From positions 124,001-188,000 of the forward strand of contig JANQOR010000034.1 in the NCBI GenBank assembly GCA_028285685.1: a stretch of 64,000 nucleotides of DNA, written 5' to 3'. This DNA is from Cyclobacteriaceae bacterium. GTDB taxonomy: Bacteria > Bacteroidota > Bacteroidia > Cytophagales > Cyclobacteriaceae. A program made the translations under genes and the position numbers. The notes under the pieces are model-generated. The model searched no databases. It saw only the letters and a list, made by a program, of their open reading frames with translations, and was not told the origin of the DNA. Positions 8,965-16,808 of the stretch are shown piece after piece (positions within the stretch are counted from its first letter, which is position 1; every line of letters starts with the position of its first letter).

Positions 8965-9504
8965 TACTCCGTCTAACTTAATATCCCAGACCTCTTTTTG
9001 TGAAATTTTATCAAGCTTGGTTGAAAGGCTCAAACCAATCTTCGCTGCTTTTGAATTTTGTAACAATCGATCGTAAAACCCGCCACCATAACCAATTCGG
9101 TTTCCCATTTTGTCTGCAGCTAAAAGCGGTACAAGAACCAAATCAACTTCTTCAAAATCGGCTTTTTGCGCATTGGAAGGCTCCGGAATCCCCATTCTGT
9201 TTTTTCTGAGAACGGTCTTTTCCCTAAGGTAAAAATGCTCCTGGGTTTGACGGGCGAAATCTGTTGTGGAAACCACTATTTGACAATCTAATTTCCTTAT
9301 TTCCGGAAATATTCCCGTTACATCCGGTTCGTTGTTTCTTTCAATTGGAAGGAACGTATGAATTGTTTTATACCCCTTTTTCTTTATAAATGTCATTAGA
9401 TTTTCACAAAGTGCACCATTCCGCTCTTCAAATACCTGAACAAGTAGTAGCCGACGATAATCAAGAAGAGTTTTTCGTAAAAGTGACTTAGCGATCGGTT
9501 TCAT
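8938..9504 (-). CDS. 5-formyltetrahydrofolate cyclo-ligase
   Basis: This 188-residue protein has the features of 5-formyl-THF cyclo-ligase, which uses ATP to convert 5-formyl-THF into 5,10-methenyl-THF in one-carbon metabolism. The N-terminal KSLLRKTLLDYR block and the C-terminal DLVLVPLLAADKMGNRIGYGGGFYDRLL block (ATP-binding GYGGGxYDR) are diagnostic. It overlaps the upstream cyclase gene by 17 nt on the same strand and the FAD oxidase gene by 27 nt tail-to-tail. The joint transcription with a cyclase looks like simple packing rather than a functional link. Confidence 0.93.
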   Translation of the reverse strand: MKPIAKSLLRKTLLDYRRLLLVQVFEERNGALCENLMTFIKKKGYKTIHTFLPIERNNEPDVTGIFPEIRKLDCQIVVSTTDFARQTQEHFYLREKTVLRKNRMGIPEPSNAQKADFEEVDLVLVPLLAADKMGNRIGYGGGFYDRLLQNSKAAKIGLSLSTKLDKISQKEVWDIKLDGVLTPFEVNF

Positions 9505-10576
9505 TTACCTCGAAGATGCGCACTTCGTCGTTCTTGCCACGAAGTAAGACGTTTCCTTTTTCGGTAAAAGTATATCGTTCATCCGAACCGAGTTTGTTGA
9601 ACACTCCTTCCGAAACAAGCAGTCGAGCATTCTTTTCATTGCATTGACCCTGAATTCTTGCTGCAGTATTTAGCACATCACTATGATAGGCGATCTCACG
9701 CTTAATAACTCCCACTTCAGCAACCATCACTTTTCCAATGTTGACGCCAGCTTTGAACGTGGGTACCACCCCATATCTCTCTTGATAGTAATCTCGCTTT
9801 GACTGAAGCTGTCGCTCAAATTCGAAGTAGGCGTTCAAGCAATTTGCACGTGCCACAGCCATCTCAGAATCCCAAGTTAAAACTGCTTCGTCGCCTACAT
9901 ATTGGTAAACCATCGCTCGAGTTTTCACAACTGCCGGGTGAAGATCTGAAAAACAATCCTGGATGAAAAAACTGTACTTTTCATGGCCAAGCTGTTCCGC
10001 TATAGTGGTGGAAGATTTTAAATCCAGAAACATAAAAGCTCGCTCTTCTTCCTTTGCCGGACTGTACTTGCCAAGCAATAGTTGATAAAAGACGTCTTCA
10101 CCGATCTTTTGCTGAAGTGTGCGAAAGACACTCAGGATAATATTCCCAATAAAGGCTCCGATAAACAAAAACATCACAGTTGCACTGAATATGTAGCGGT
10201 CGAAACCGACTGTGCCATCGATCTCTCCATTTTTAATGTCCAGGTAGTAGTTCACATAGGCGATGATAGTAAGGAAAGTGGCAGTAATTAGAAATTGGAT
10301 TAGCAAACGTGAAGTCATGATCCTCAATAGCGAATTTCGATACAGGCCGCGATGCTTGAGAAACACCTCCATAAAAGTGTAGGGGAGACCGATTAAAACT
10401 CCAAGGACAATGCCATTTCCATAGATCCGAATGGCTGGGATATCAATGTCCATCTGAACAAATGCAATGTTCCCAATGTCATAATATCGAATGGCCAGTA
10501 TCAGCATAAACAAGCCGATCCAGAAAAGGACATTGAAGGTGGCATTTAGCAAAAAAGTCTTCGTTCGCTTTCTCAT
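9488..10576 (-). CDS. Membrane-bound class III adenylate/guanylate cyclase
   Basis: This 362-residue protein has four predicted transmembrane helices (about 9-30, 53-73, 88-112, 128-152) and a C-terminal class III cyclase domain (about 175-355). Metal-binding Asp residues are visible at D185 (MFLDLKSST) and D229 (YVGDEAVLTW). The transition-state residues appear in SDVLNTAARIQ (N303, R307). The catalytic core therefore looks intact and should make a cyclic nucleotide. I could not decide between cAMP and cGMP: the usual adenine-selecting Lys is not at its canonical place before YVGD. There is no separate sensor domain, so the membrane part may sense something or only anchor. A G-quadruplex motif lies 29 nt upstream of the start. 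Confidence 0.85.
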   Translation of the reverse strand: MRKRTKTFLLNATFNVLFWIGLFMLILAIRYYDIGNIAFVQMDIDIPAIRIYGNGIVLGVLIGLPYTFMEVFLKHRGLYRNSLLRIMTSRLLIQFLITATFLTIIAYVNYYLDIKNGEIDGTVGFDRYIFSATVMFLFIGAFIGNIILSVFRTLQQKIGEDVFYQLLLGKYSPAKEEERAFMFLDLKSSTTIAEQLGHEKYSFFIQDCFSDLHPAVVKTRAMVYQYVGDEAVLTWDSEMAVARANCLNAYFEFERQLQSKRDYYQERYGVVPTFKAGVNIGKVMVAEVGVIKREIAYHSDVLNTAARIQGQCNEKNARLLVSEGVFNKLGSDERYTFTEKGNVLLRGKNDEVRIFEVNETDR

Positions 10577-10604
10577 TTAGGGTATTTCAAAGATAACGAC
10601 GAAC

Positions 10605-10622
10605 GGGGAGGGTGGGGGAGGG
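10605..10622 (+). other. Compact G-quadruplex motif in the cyclase/peptidase intergenic region
   Basis: The plus strand reads GGGGAGGGTGGGGGAGGG: four G-runs of at least three bases, all separated by single-base loops, which is the tightest class of G4-forming sequence. It lies between the divergent starts of the cyclase (10576, minus) and the S9 peptidase (10768, plus). The G-rich strand is the template for the cyclase and non-template for the peptidase. Folding is predicted from the motif, not shown. Confidence 0.6.
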
Positions 10623-10767
10623 ACAAAAATTTGCTTGTTAATCATCCTTTTCTCGCTCACGTGGCAGCCTGTCTAGGCAGCGGAGAAGTGGCGACTTAGG
10701 TCAGACATAATCAGTCTATCAAATTGTTTAACTTTAATAGAACGACGTAATCAAAAACCTCACCTCT

Positions 10768-12792
10768 ATGAAAAGTATTCTCAGTTTTGTATTAGCCATC
10801 ATAGTTATTCCACTTTCTGGACAGGAAAAAAGCAGACTTTCCTTAGATCACTATGAAAATTATGAATGGACATCAAATCCTACCCTTTCCCCAGACGGAA
10901 AGCAAATCTTGTATTCGAGAACCTGGATTAACCTGGTTGATGATAGACGAGAAACGGACCTTTGGATCATGAACAGTGATGGATCTTTCAATCGATTTTT
11001 CCTAAATGGGTCAAACGGTAAATGGTCTCCGGATGGAAAAAAGATAGCTTTTACTAAAGACGGGGAGCCGGATGGTACGCAGATCTTTGTTAAATACTTT
11101 GGGGTTGAGGGCGAGCCAACTCAAATCACGAAGCTAGAGAAATCCCCTTCCAGTATCGAATGGTCTCCGGACAGTAAGTACATTGCTTTCATCATGCATG
11201 TGGATTCCGAGGCTGCACTAAAGCCGAAAGGAGTGCCTTCACCTCCAAAGGGTGCCTCGTGGACAAAGCCACCCCGAGTTGTTGACCAGGTGGACTATAC
11301 ACAAGATCGGGTCGGCTTTCTGGAGCGTGGCTTCCGTCAGTTGTTTATTGTACCCGCTGACGGGGGGACCGCAAGGCAAATTACCTCTGGAGAGCTGGAT
11401 GATATTTCGGGTGGGATCACCTGGACAAAAGACAGTAGATCCATCGTATTTAGTAGCTATCAGAAACCTGAGGCAGAGTATGCTAGAGGTCATTCCAATC
11501 TTTATTCGGTTGATATAAACACGCTTGAGGTCAAAGAAATTACAACGAGGGACGGTGCAGAGTATGCCCCTAAAGTCTCTCCTGACGGATCTAAAGTTGC
11601 ATTCGTGGGTTCTACCTGGTCGAAAAATTTCTACCATGATCGCAAAATGTATATCATGGATGTGGACGGCACTGATTTGAAATGCATCACAACCAATCTT
11701 GATCAGACTCCTAGTTCGGCGACATGGGCGTCCAATAGCTCCGGCGTTTATTTTAATGTCAGAGAATCTGGCCAAAGCAACATTTACTTTGCAGACACTG
11801 ACGGCAAAGTGAAAAAGATAACCAGTGGGAATCATATGCTTTCACTGAATGACCTGGCTGGAGATAAGGCCGTAGCTACCTGGAGCGATCCCTCCAATCC
11901 CAGCAACATTGTCACCTTTTCAATGGGCAAGGCAAACCATATCAAACAACTTACCGAAGTAAACAGTGATATATTCTACAATGTGGAATTCGGTCTGGTA
12001 GAAGAAATCAAATACCAGTCAGTGGATGGTAAGGAGATTCAAGGGTGGATTGTAAAGCCTCCTCAATTTGATCCTAACAAAAAGTATCCATTGGTGCTTC
12101 GCATACATGGAGGCCCGCACAGCATGTATCATGTTGGGTTTAATTACAACTTCCAATTGCATGCCGCTCAGGACCAGGTAGTACTCTATACCAATCCGAG
12201 AGGCTCTACCGGATATGGTTACGAATTTGCGAATGCAATCCAAAATGCTTACCCCGGTAACGATTATGACGACATCATGGCAGGGGTAGATGAAGTAATT
12301 GCCAAAGGGTATATCGACGAGAGCAGAATGTATGTGTACGGGGGTAGCGGGGGTGGAGTCTTGACAAGCTGGATAGTCGGCAAGACTGATCGATTTGCCG
12401 CCGCTTCGGTGAATTATCCGGTAACGAATTGGTTTTCATTTGTTGGTACTACCGATGGTGCAGGATGGTATTACAATTTTGAGAAGTACCCCTGGGAAGA
12501 TCCAAGTGAACATATAAGAAGATCACCCTTGATGTATGTAGGGAATGTTAAAACACCAACCATGCTTATGTGTGGTGAAGATGACCTGAGAACACCCATT
12601 TCCCAGACAGAAGAGTATTACCAGGCCTTAAAAATGAACAAGGTTCCGACTGTCATGATACGATTTAACAAAGAATTCCATGGAACGTCAAGGAAACCAT
12701 CTAACTTTCTTCGTACCCATGGCTTCCTTAACGCCTGGTTTGATAAACACGCCGTAAAGAAAGATCTATCAGAAGAAATAGAAACGAGGTAA
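10768..12792 (+). CDS. Secreted S9 family prolyl oligopeptidase-type peptidase
   Basis: This 674-residue exported serine peptidase has a signal peptide (MKSILSFVLAIIVIPLSGQ). The N-terminal part is a beta-propeller with repeated WSPDGK/WSPDSK/VSPDGSK motifs (about 35-390), followed by an alpha/beta-hydrolase domain (about 420-660). The nucleophile Ser is at about S527 in YGGSGGG, a variant of the usual GxSxGG. The acid is D605 or D606 in CGEDDLRTP, and the His is at about H638 in EFHGTS. This matches dipeptidyl/acylaminoacyl peptidases of family S9, which trim oligopeptides. It probably acts in the periplasm or outside the cell. It is monocistronic, with its own 190-nt upstream region. Confidence 0.9.
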   Translation: MKSILSFVLAIIVIPLSGQEKSRLSLDHYENYEWTSNPTLSPDGKQILYSRTWINLVDDRRETDLWIMNSDGSFNRFFLNGSNGKWSPDGKKIAFTKDGEPDGTQIFVKYFGVEGEPTQITKLEKSPSSIEWSPDSKYIAFIMHVDSEAALKPKGVPSPPKGASWTKPPRVVDQVDYTQDRVGFLERGFRQLFIVPADGGTARQITSGELDDISGGITWTKDSRSIVFSSYQKPEAEYARGHSNLYSVDINTLEVKEITTRDGAEYAPKVSPDGSKVAFVGSTWSKNFYHDRKMYIMDVDGTDLKCITTNLDQTPSSATWASNSSGVYFNVRESGQSNIYFADTDGKVKKITSGNHMLSLNDLAGDKAVATWSDPSNPSNIVTFSMGKANHIKQLTEVNSDIFYNVEFGLVEEIKYQSVDGKEIQGWIVKPPQFDPNKKYPLVLRIHGGPHSMYHVGFNYNFQLHAAQDQVVLYTNPRGSTGYGYEFANAIQNAYPGNDYDDIMAGVDEVIAKGYIDESRMYVYGGSGGGVLTSWIVGKTDRFAAASVNYPVTNWFSFVGTTDGAGWYYNFEKYPWEDPSEHIRRSPLMYVGNVKTPTMLMCGEDDLRTPISQTEEYYQALKMNKVPTVMIRFNKEFHGTSRKPSNFLRTHGFLNAWFDKHAVKKDLSEEIETR

Positions 12793-12831
12793 GCTTTAGT
12801 TTTCCTTTCGCGGAGAACACTTGTATTAAAA

Positions 12832-13322
12832 TCAATACTCTATCGATCTAGGGACATAGTCGGTAACCTCAACTATCACTAAGATTTTATCCGACTTTAT
12901 AATTGACTCAACCTGTTTGAAAATTACACTATCATTCAGGTTCTCTTTGCTCGATTCTAACACGAAATCTCTAACCATTCTTTGCACACGCTGTACTAAA
13001 TAGACTTCAATTGATTTATCTGGATCTGAAACAATGGCGCCATTCTCGTCAAGAAATTGGGCGAGTCCTCTCTGGTTAGGTACATATTTGAATGTAAAGT
13101 CAACTACAGCTGAAGATGCATCTTCAAAAAGTATATCAAAGTTGCAATTAACCTCTTTCTCGTTGAGGTCAAACAGAACAGGATATGAAGAATATGGAAT
13201 CTGGTGTATTCCGGTTTCTAGAAAACGATCACGGCGACTTTGTTGTTTGGTACTTCAATTGTTTTAGAACATGAAAAGATCAGAATTACCAGTATCATCC
13301 ACTTAGCACTATTCCAATACAT
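12832..13322 (-). pseudogene. Frameshifted lipoprotein gene (disrupted or sequencing error)
   Basis: Reading the minus strand from ATG at 13322 gives a lipoprotein signal peptide (MILVILIFSC, lipobox Cys at residue 18) that runs into a TAG at 13218-13220 after 34 residues. A second reading frame, displaced by one base, is open from 13254 down to the TGA at 12832-12834. It encodes about 140 residues of protein-like sequence (DRFLETGIHQIPYSSYP...EVTDYVPRSIEY) but has no plausible start of its own. One extra base between 13218 and 13254 would join the two into a protein of about 160 residues. I do not recognise the family. It lies just downstream of the CHASE2 gene on the same strand. Confidence 0.7.
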
Positions 13323-13412
13323 TCCGTTATATAACTTCTTTCAGCAACAATAAGAAACTCTATCAAAACAATTATCCTCACACCCTTCCTGAACGTCCGG
13401 TAGAAAGTCGCT

Positions 13413-14597
13413 TTAATGCTTTATGAAATAACTTATCAAACCAAACCTCTTGTACATAATAACCGCCAGTGATTCGTACAAATACAACACGTCAACGGAA
13501 ATCAAGACAGTAATCAATATTAAGGTAGCATTGATCTTGTAATGGTGAATTTCATAAAAGTAGAACATGATGTAGATCAACAGGATGCTTGTTAAGAACT
13601 GTAACAGCTTGGCAAAAACGTGATACCAAAGATGGAATCGTACAAACATGAACATGAACATCACCACGTGAACATAGCAGATGACAAAATCCAGGAGGAC
13701 AGACTGAACTTCGGGCATCATATCGATGTATTGCCTGTACAAGTACATCGTCAAAATATTTGCGTGGATGGTGAGTCCATGCATATCTGGAATACTTTTA
13801 CCAACCACCTCGTGATTCAATGGTGTGTACTTGAAATCCTCAAGAATGGACGCATCGCCTACGAAATTCCCCATGTATCCCAAGAGGACTATTTTCCCAC
13901 TGATAGTTTCAGGTATAAATTCACCAAAAATGATCTCTTCTGCTTCGTACGATACAAACTGCTCATATGTTCCATAGTAGTTGATGGTTTCTACTTTGTT
14001 GCTTCTGCTGGAAAGATCCTCAAAAGCACCCTCGTCGTAAGTCTGTAAAATTTTGCTTGTGAAAGCTTCAGCATAGTAGCCGCCCTCGTCAAAAAATGGC
14101 ATAATGGATCGAATCGTTGAGTTCAGAGAATCTCCAGCAACCAGGTTGGCATAGGCATAGTTCAAATCACCGAAATAATCATGCGAATTCACGACACTTG
14201 GCGGATCATCCTGAGGGTGTAGAATATTTGTGACCACCACATTTGGCCTTGACAGCTCTTCTTTCAAAAGGAGATCTGACAAGGAGTCCCTTTGAGAGTA
14301 AAACATAATATCCACTCCAATCACAGCTGGGCCAGCTTGCTGTAACCCGTACATAGCGGCAGCTATACCGCCTCGATCTAAATTCCCGATATTCACAAGG
14401 ACTATTTCCGTGTTAATGGGTTTGTCCCGGTCCGCAAGTTTTGAATAGTAAATATCTGTGTATTTAAAATCCTTCATTAAGAGTTTAATGGGATTGAGGA
14501 ATTTAATATCGTAGGGAAATACCGAAAAAATCCACAAGACAGCAAAAACCAAAAGTGTGGCAAATATGGATTCTACAAACAGTTTTGCATTCAACAT
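13413..14597 (-). CDS. CHASE2-domain membrane protein without an output domain
   Basis: From the ATG at 14597 this gives 394 residues. I prefer it to a TTG at 14717 because the extra 40 residues do not look coding and the new start leads straight into a transmembrane helix (FVESIFATLLVFAVLWIF). An extracytoplasmic CHASE2-type sensor region follows (about 60-290). It shows EIVLVNIGNLDRGGIAAAMYGL, GPAVIGVDIMF, GKIVLLGYMG and MHGLTIHANILTMYL. About three helices follow (near 305-330, 335-355, 360-390) and then the protein ends. Classical CHASE2 proteins carry a kinase, cyclase or phosphatase after these helices; none is present, so signalling would need a partner. The ligand is unknown. Confidence 0.8.
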   Translation of the reverse strand: MLNAKLFVESIFATLLVFAVLWIFSVFPYDIKFLNPIKLLMKDFKYTDIYYSKLADRDKPINTEIVLVNIGNLDRGGIAAAMYGLQQAGPAVIGVDIMFYSQRDSLSDLLLKEELSRPNVVVTNILHPQDDPPSVVNSHDYFGDLNYAYANLVAGDSLNSTIRSIMPFFDEGGYYAEAFTSKILQTYDEGAFEDLSSRSNKVETINYYGTYEQFVSYEAEEIIFGEFIPETISGKIVLLGYMGNFVGDASILEDFKYTPLNHEVVGKSIPDMHGLTIHANILTMYLYRQYIDMMPEVQSVLLDFVICYVHVVMFMFMFVRFHLWYHVFAKLLQFLTSILLIYIMFYFYEIHHYKINATLILITVLISVDVLYLYESLAVIMYKRFGLISYFIKH

Positions 14598-14631
14598 AGG
14601 GGAAGCTAATGATAGCTCCAATTTAGTGCAT

Positions 14632-14644
14632 CCTTCCGGGAAGG
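14632..14644. repeat. Short palindrome upstream of the CHASE2 gene
   Basis: CCTTCC-G-GGAAGG is a perfect 6-bp inverted repeat around one base, located 35 nt before the proposed CHASE2 start. It could be an operator, but no binding protein can be named and short palindromes are common. Confidence 0.25.
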
Positions 14645-14800
14645 CAAGAGCTGTTTGCATAACGACTTCTGTTTCAACACAAGTACCAAGATGCCAGATT
14701 ATGCAGGATTTTGTCAAAAACCATGATTATATCTAGGAAGCAGCGGACTATCAAAGTTGGGGGGCAAATTGGCTTCTGCCGGTGTGAGAAAAATCAAAAA

Positions 14801-15316
14801 TTAATCCACTCCGAATAGATTGAAGACCTCATTCAAGTCAAGCCCATATGTAATGGCGTATTCTCCCGGGATGAGTTTGTTTTTCAAAGTGATCTGGAGA
14901 GAAGATTCACCGTACCGCTTGTAATCGAATGGCAGGCTTTCAATTCTTTCAAGCTGATGATGTGGCATGTGGATGTACCGATGCGATTTGGCTGCCGTGT
15001 GATGGAATTTATGTTTTAGTCGGAATACTCGCAAGTATCTCTTTGCGTCATCTCTATAATCAACATGTACGATGAATTCATGCAAACGATCTCTATCCAA
15101 TCGAAATGGAGAAGCATATCCTTCAAGATTGCTGTGTCCTCCGTGTTCCTCAGCACGCTGCTGCTCTAAAAAAGCATGAGTGCCATCCTCTTGTATGTAA
15201 ACGGCTCTTCCATCAAGCACTGGTTCGTCGATCTCTTGCCCAGGCAGTGTTTGGCCCAAGGTAAACTGTGGGCAAACAACAAGTACGACTAAAAGTATAA
15301 TTGATATCCGAATCAT
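14801..15316 (-). CDS. His-rich secreted protein of unknown function
   Basis: With the ATG at 15316 the product is 171 residues and opens with a clean signal peptide (MIRISIILLVVLVVCPQFTLGQ). A longer GTG-initiated version would add 22 residues before the signal, which is less likely. The mature part is rich in His and charged residues (EEHGGHSNLEGYASPF, FRLKHKFHHTAAKSHRYIHMPHHQLE) and ends with a strand-rich region (LKNKLIPGEYAITYGLDL). The final part, 'PGEYAI', resembles secreted beta-sandwich proteins. I do not recognise a family. It is upstream of the CHASE2 gene on the same strand and may be co-expressed. The His clusters could bind metal, but this is only suggested by composition. Confidence 0.65.
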   Translation of the reverse strand: MIRISIILLVVLVVCPQFTLGQTLPGQEIDEPVLDGRAVYIQEDGTHAFLEQQRAEEHGGHSNLEGYASPFRLDRDRLHEFIVHVDYRDDAKRYLRVFRLKHKFHHTAAKSHRYIHMPHHQLERIESLPFDYKRYGESSLQITLKNKLIPGEYAITYGLDLNEVFNLFGVD

Positions 15317-15501
15317 GATGAGTTTTGGAACTTGCGAAGTTAGCATTTCCTCATTTCTAATCGCAGACAAAGTCTTGAACACAAAAATCTGCTAACTCAC
15401 TTAAAGATTGAATCCGATCGTATGGTATCGCGCTGAACCTGATCATCAACCGTATTCTCCATTCCCATTACGGGATCTATCCAGTCAAAAAAACGCTGGA
15501 T

Positions 15502-15990
15502 TTACCTGATACGATCAGCACTTCGAACCAGTGCCTCGTCTTTACGAATGAATCTGTTCGCCAGGAAATTGTTGAACATTGCGACAATGGGAAGATAAAA
15601 CCCCATTAGAAAAGTCCCCTGCTGTTCCGGAAGCATCAGTGCATTGCCTTTTAGGGAGTAGTAGACAGTACCTACAATCGTAACGGCGGAAATCAATGAG
15701 AACAACGCATTCAACTTTACCTGAGTCATTCGGTTTTTGTACTTGAAAATCGAGAAAAGCATAATCCCGGCAGCCAGAAATGCACCAATAGAAATGAGCA
15801 TTACGTTTTGGGCACCAATTAGCTCCATAGCACCAGAAGCTGTTTGCTGCTCAAATCTGATCTCAAATGCATTCATCGTGATAAGGCGTGAGGACGCCAA
15901 ATCCGCTTTTTGCCATAGTGGAAAAAAGGTCATGGCTATCATGGCCACAGCTGCAACAAACATAAATATCGACTGGACTCGCTGAATCAT
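15502..15990 (-). CDS. DUF4293 family membrane protein
   Basis: This 162-residue protein has four transmembrane helices (about 5-25, 55-80, 88-108, 120-145) and the N-terminus MIQRVQSIFMFVAAVAMI, which fits the Bacteroidota-restricted family DUF4293. Function is unknown. It is divergent from truA. Perfect TAnnTTTG boxes occur on its strand at 16010-16017 (TATATTTG) and 15998-16005 (TAATTTTG), but no good upstream TTTG was found, so the promoter is not fixed. An inverted repeat ATCCAG...CTGGAT (15478-15500) directly follows the gene. Confidence 0.85.
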   Translation of the reverse strand: MIQRVQSIFMFVAAVAMIAMTFFPLWQKADLASSRLITMNAFEIRFEQQTASGAMELIGAQNVMLISIGAFLAAGIMLFSIFKYKNRMTQVKLNALFSLISAVTIVGTVYYSLKGNALMLPEQQGTFLMGFYLPIVAMFNNFLANRFIRKDEALVRSADRIR

Positions 15991-16061
15991 ATCATCTCAA
16001 AATTATCGGCAAATATAAAAGAGGTCGAACGGGATATTAATTATTCCGCTTATTTTGCGTC

Positions 16062-16805
16062 GTGCGATATTTTCTTGATCTCAGCTACAAGGGCACGAAC
16101 TTTCATGGTTGGCAAATTCAACCCAATGGAAACACTGTACAGGCCGAGCTGGAGAACGCTATTTCCACCATATTAAAAACAGAGATTACCGTCGTAGGAA
16201 GTGGCAGAACAGATACTGGAGTTCATGCTACACAGCAGATAGCCCACTTTGACTGCGACACAGAAGTCGACACTGCTGATCTTTGCTATAAGCTTAATTC
16301 GTTTTTGCCAAACGACATCAGCATAAGAAGTATCAAAGAAGTTAATGAAACTGCCCATGCACGATTTGATGCAACAAAGAGAACCTATCATTATCATATT
16401 CACACACACAAAGACCCTTTCAAACTTCAGACATCCTATCGCTTTAGCCAAGCACTTGATCTCGACGTGATAAGAAAAGGATGTGAAATAATTCGTGGCT
16501 GGGAGAACTTTGAGTGCTTCAGTAAAGTTCATACTGAAGTGAACAATTTCAACTGTGAAATTTTTGGCATCGATTGGCGAAAGAAGTCAGATGAGTATCT
16601 GTTTCTTGTTGAAGCCAATCGTTTCTTAAGGGGTATGATCAGAGCAATGGTCGGAACGCTTTTGGATGTCGGCACCCATAAAACATCTTTAGAGGGCTTG
16701 AAGGAAATACTAAGTAGTAACGACCGGAGTAAAGCAGGTAGAGCCGTGCCACCTCAAGGACTATTTTTACAAAAAATCGAATACCCAGTTAACATTTACA
16801 AATAG
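16062..16805 (+). CDS. truA: tRNA pseudouridine(38-40) synthase TruA
   Basis: TruA isomerises uridines 38-40 of the tRNA anticodon arm to pseudouridine. The 247-residue product starts at a GTG (MRYFLDLSYKGTNFHGWQ), since no ATG fits. The catalytic Asp is D51 in GSGRTDTGVHATQQ. The block RFDATKRTYHYHI and the C-terminal FLRGMIRAMVGTLLDVG are family hallmarks. Only 3 nt separate its stop from the TTG start of the ABC exporter gene, so they are likely one transcript. Length is normal. Confidence 0.96.
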   Translation: MRYFLDLSYKGTNFHGWQIQPNGNTVQAELENAISTILKTEITVVGSGRTDTGVHATQQIAHFDCDTEVDTADLCYKLNSFLPNDISIRSIKEVNETAHARFDATKRTYHYHIHTHKDPFKLQTSYRFSQALDLDVIRKGCEIIRGWENFECFSKVHTEVNNFNCEIFGIDWRKKSDEYLFLVEANRFLRGMIRAMVGTLLDVGTHKTSLEGLKEILSSNDRSKAGRAVPPQGLFLQKIEYPVNIYK

Positions 16806-16808
16806 AAA

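Noticed and set aside
13218-13254. Programmed -1 ribosomal frameshift in the lipoprotein gene
   Set aside because: No X XXY YYZ slippery heptamer in the right phase and no obvious downstream pseudoknot, so a mutation or read error is simpler.
13034-13267. 77-codon plus-strand frame in the 12.8-13.3 kb region
   Set aside because: It is antisense to the frameshifted lipoprotein gene, whose minus-strand frames are far more protein-like.
14598-14717. N-terminal extension of the CHASE2 protein from a TTG start
   Set aside because: The 40 extra residues lack membrane or domain features, include a DNA palindrome, and precede an ATG that opens directly into the first helix.
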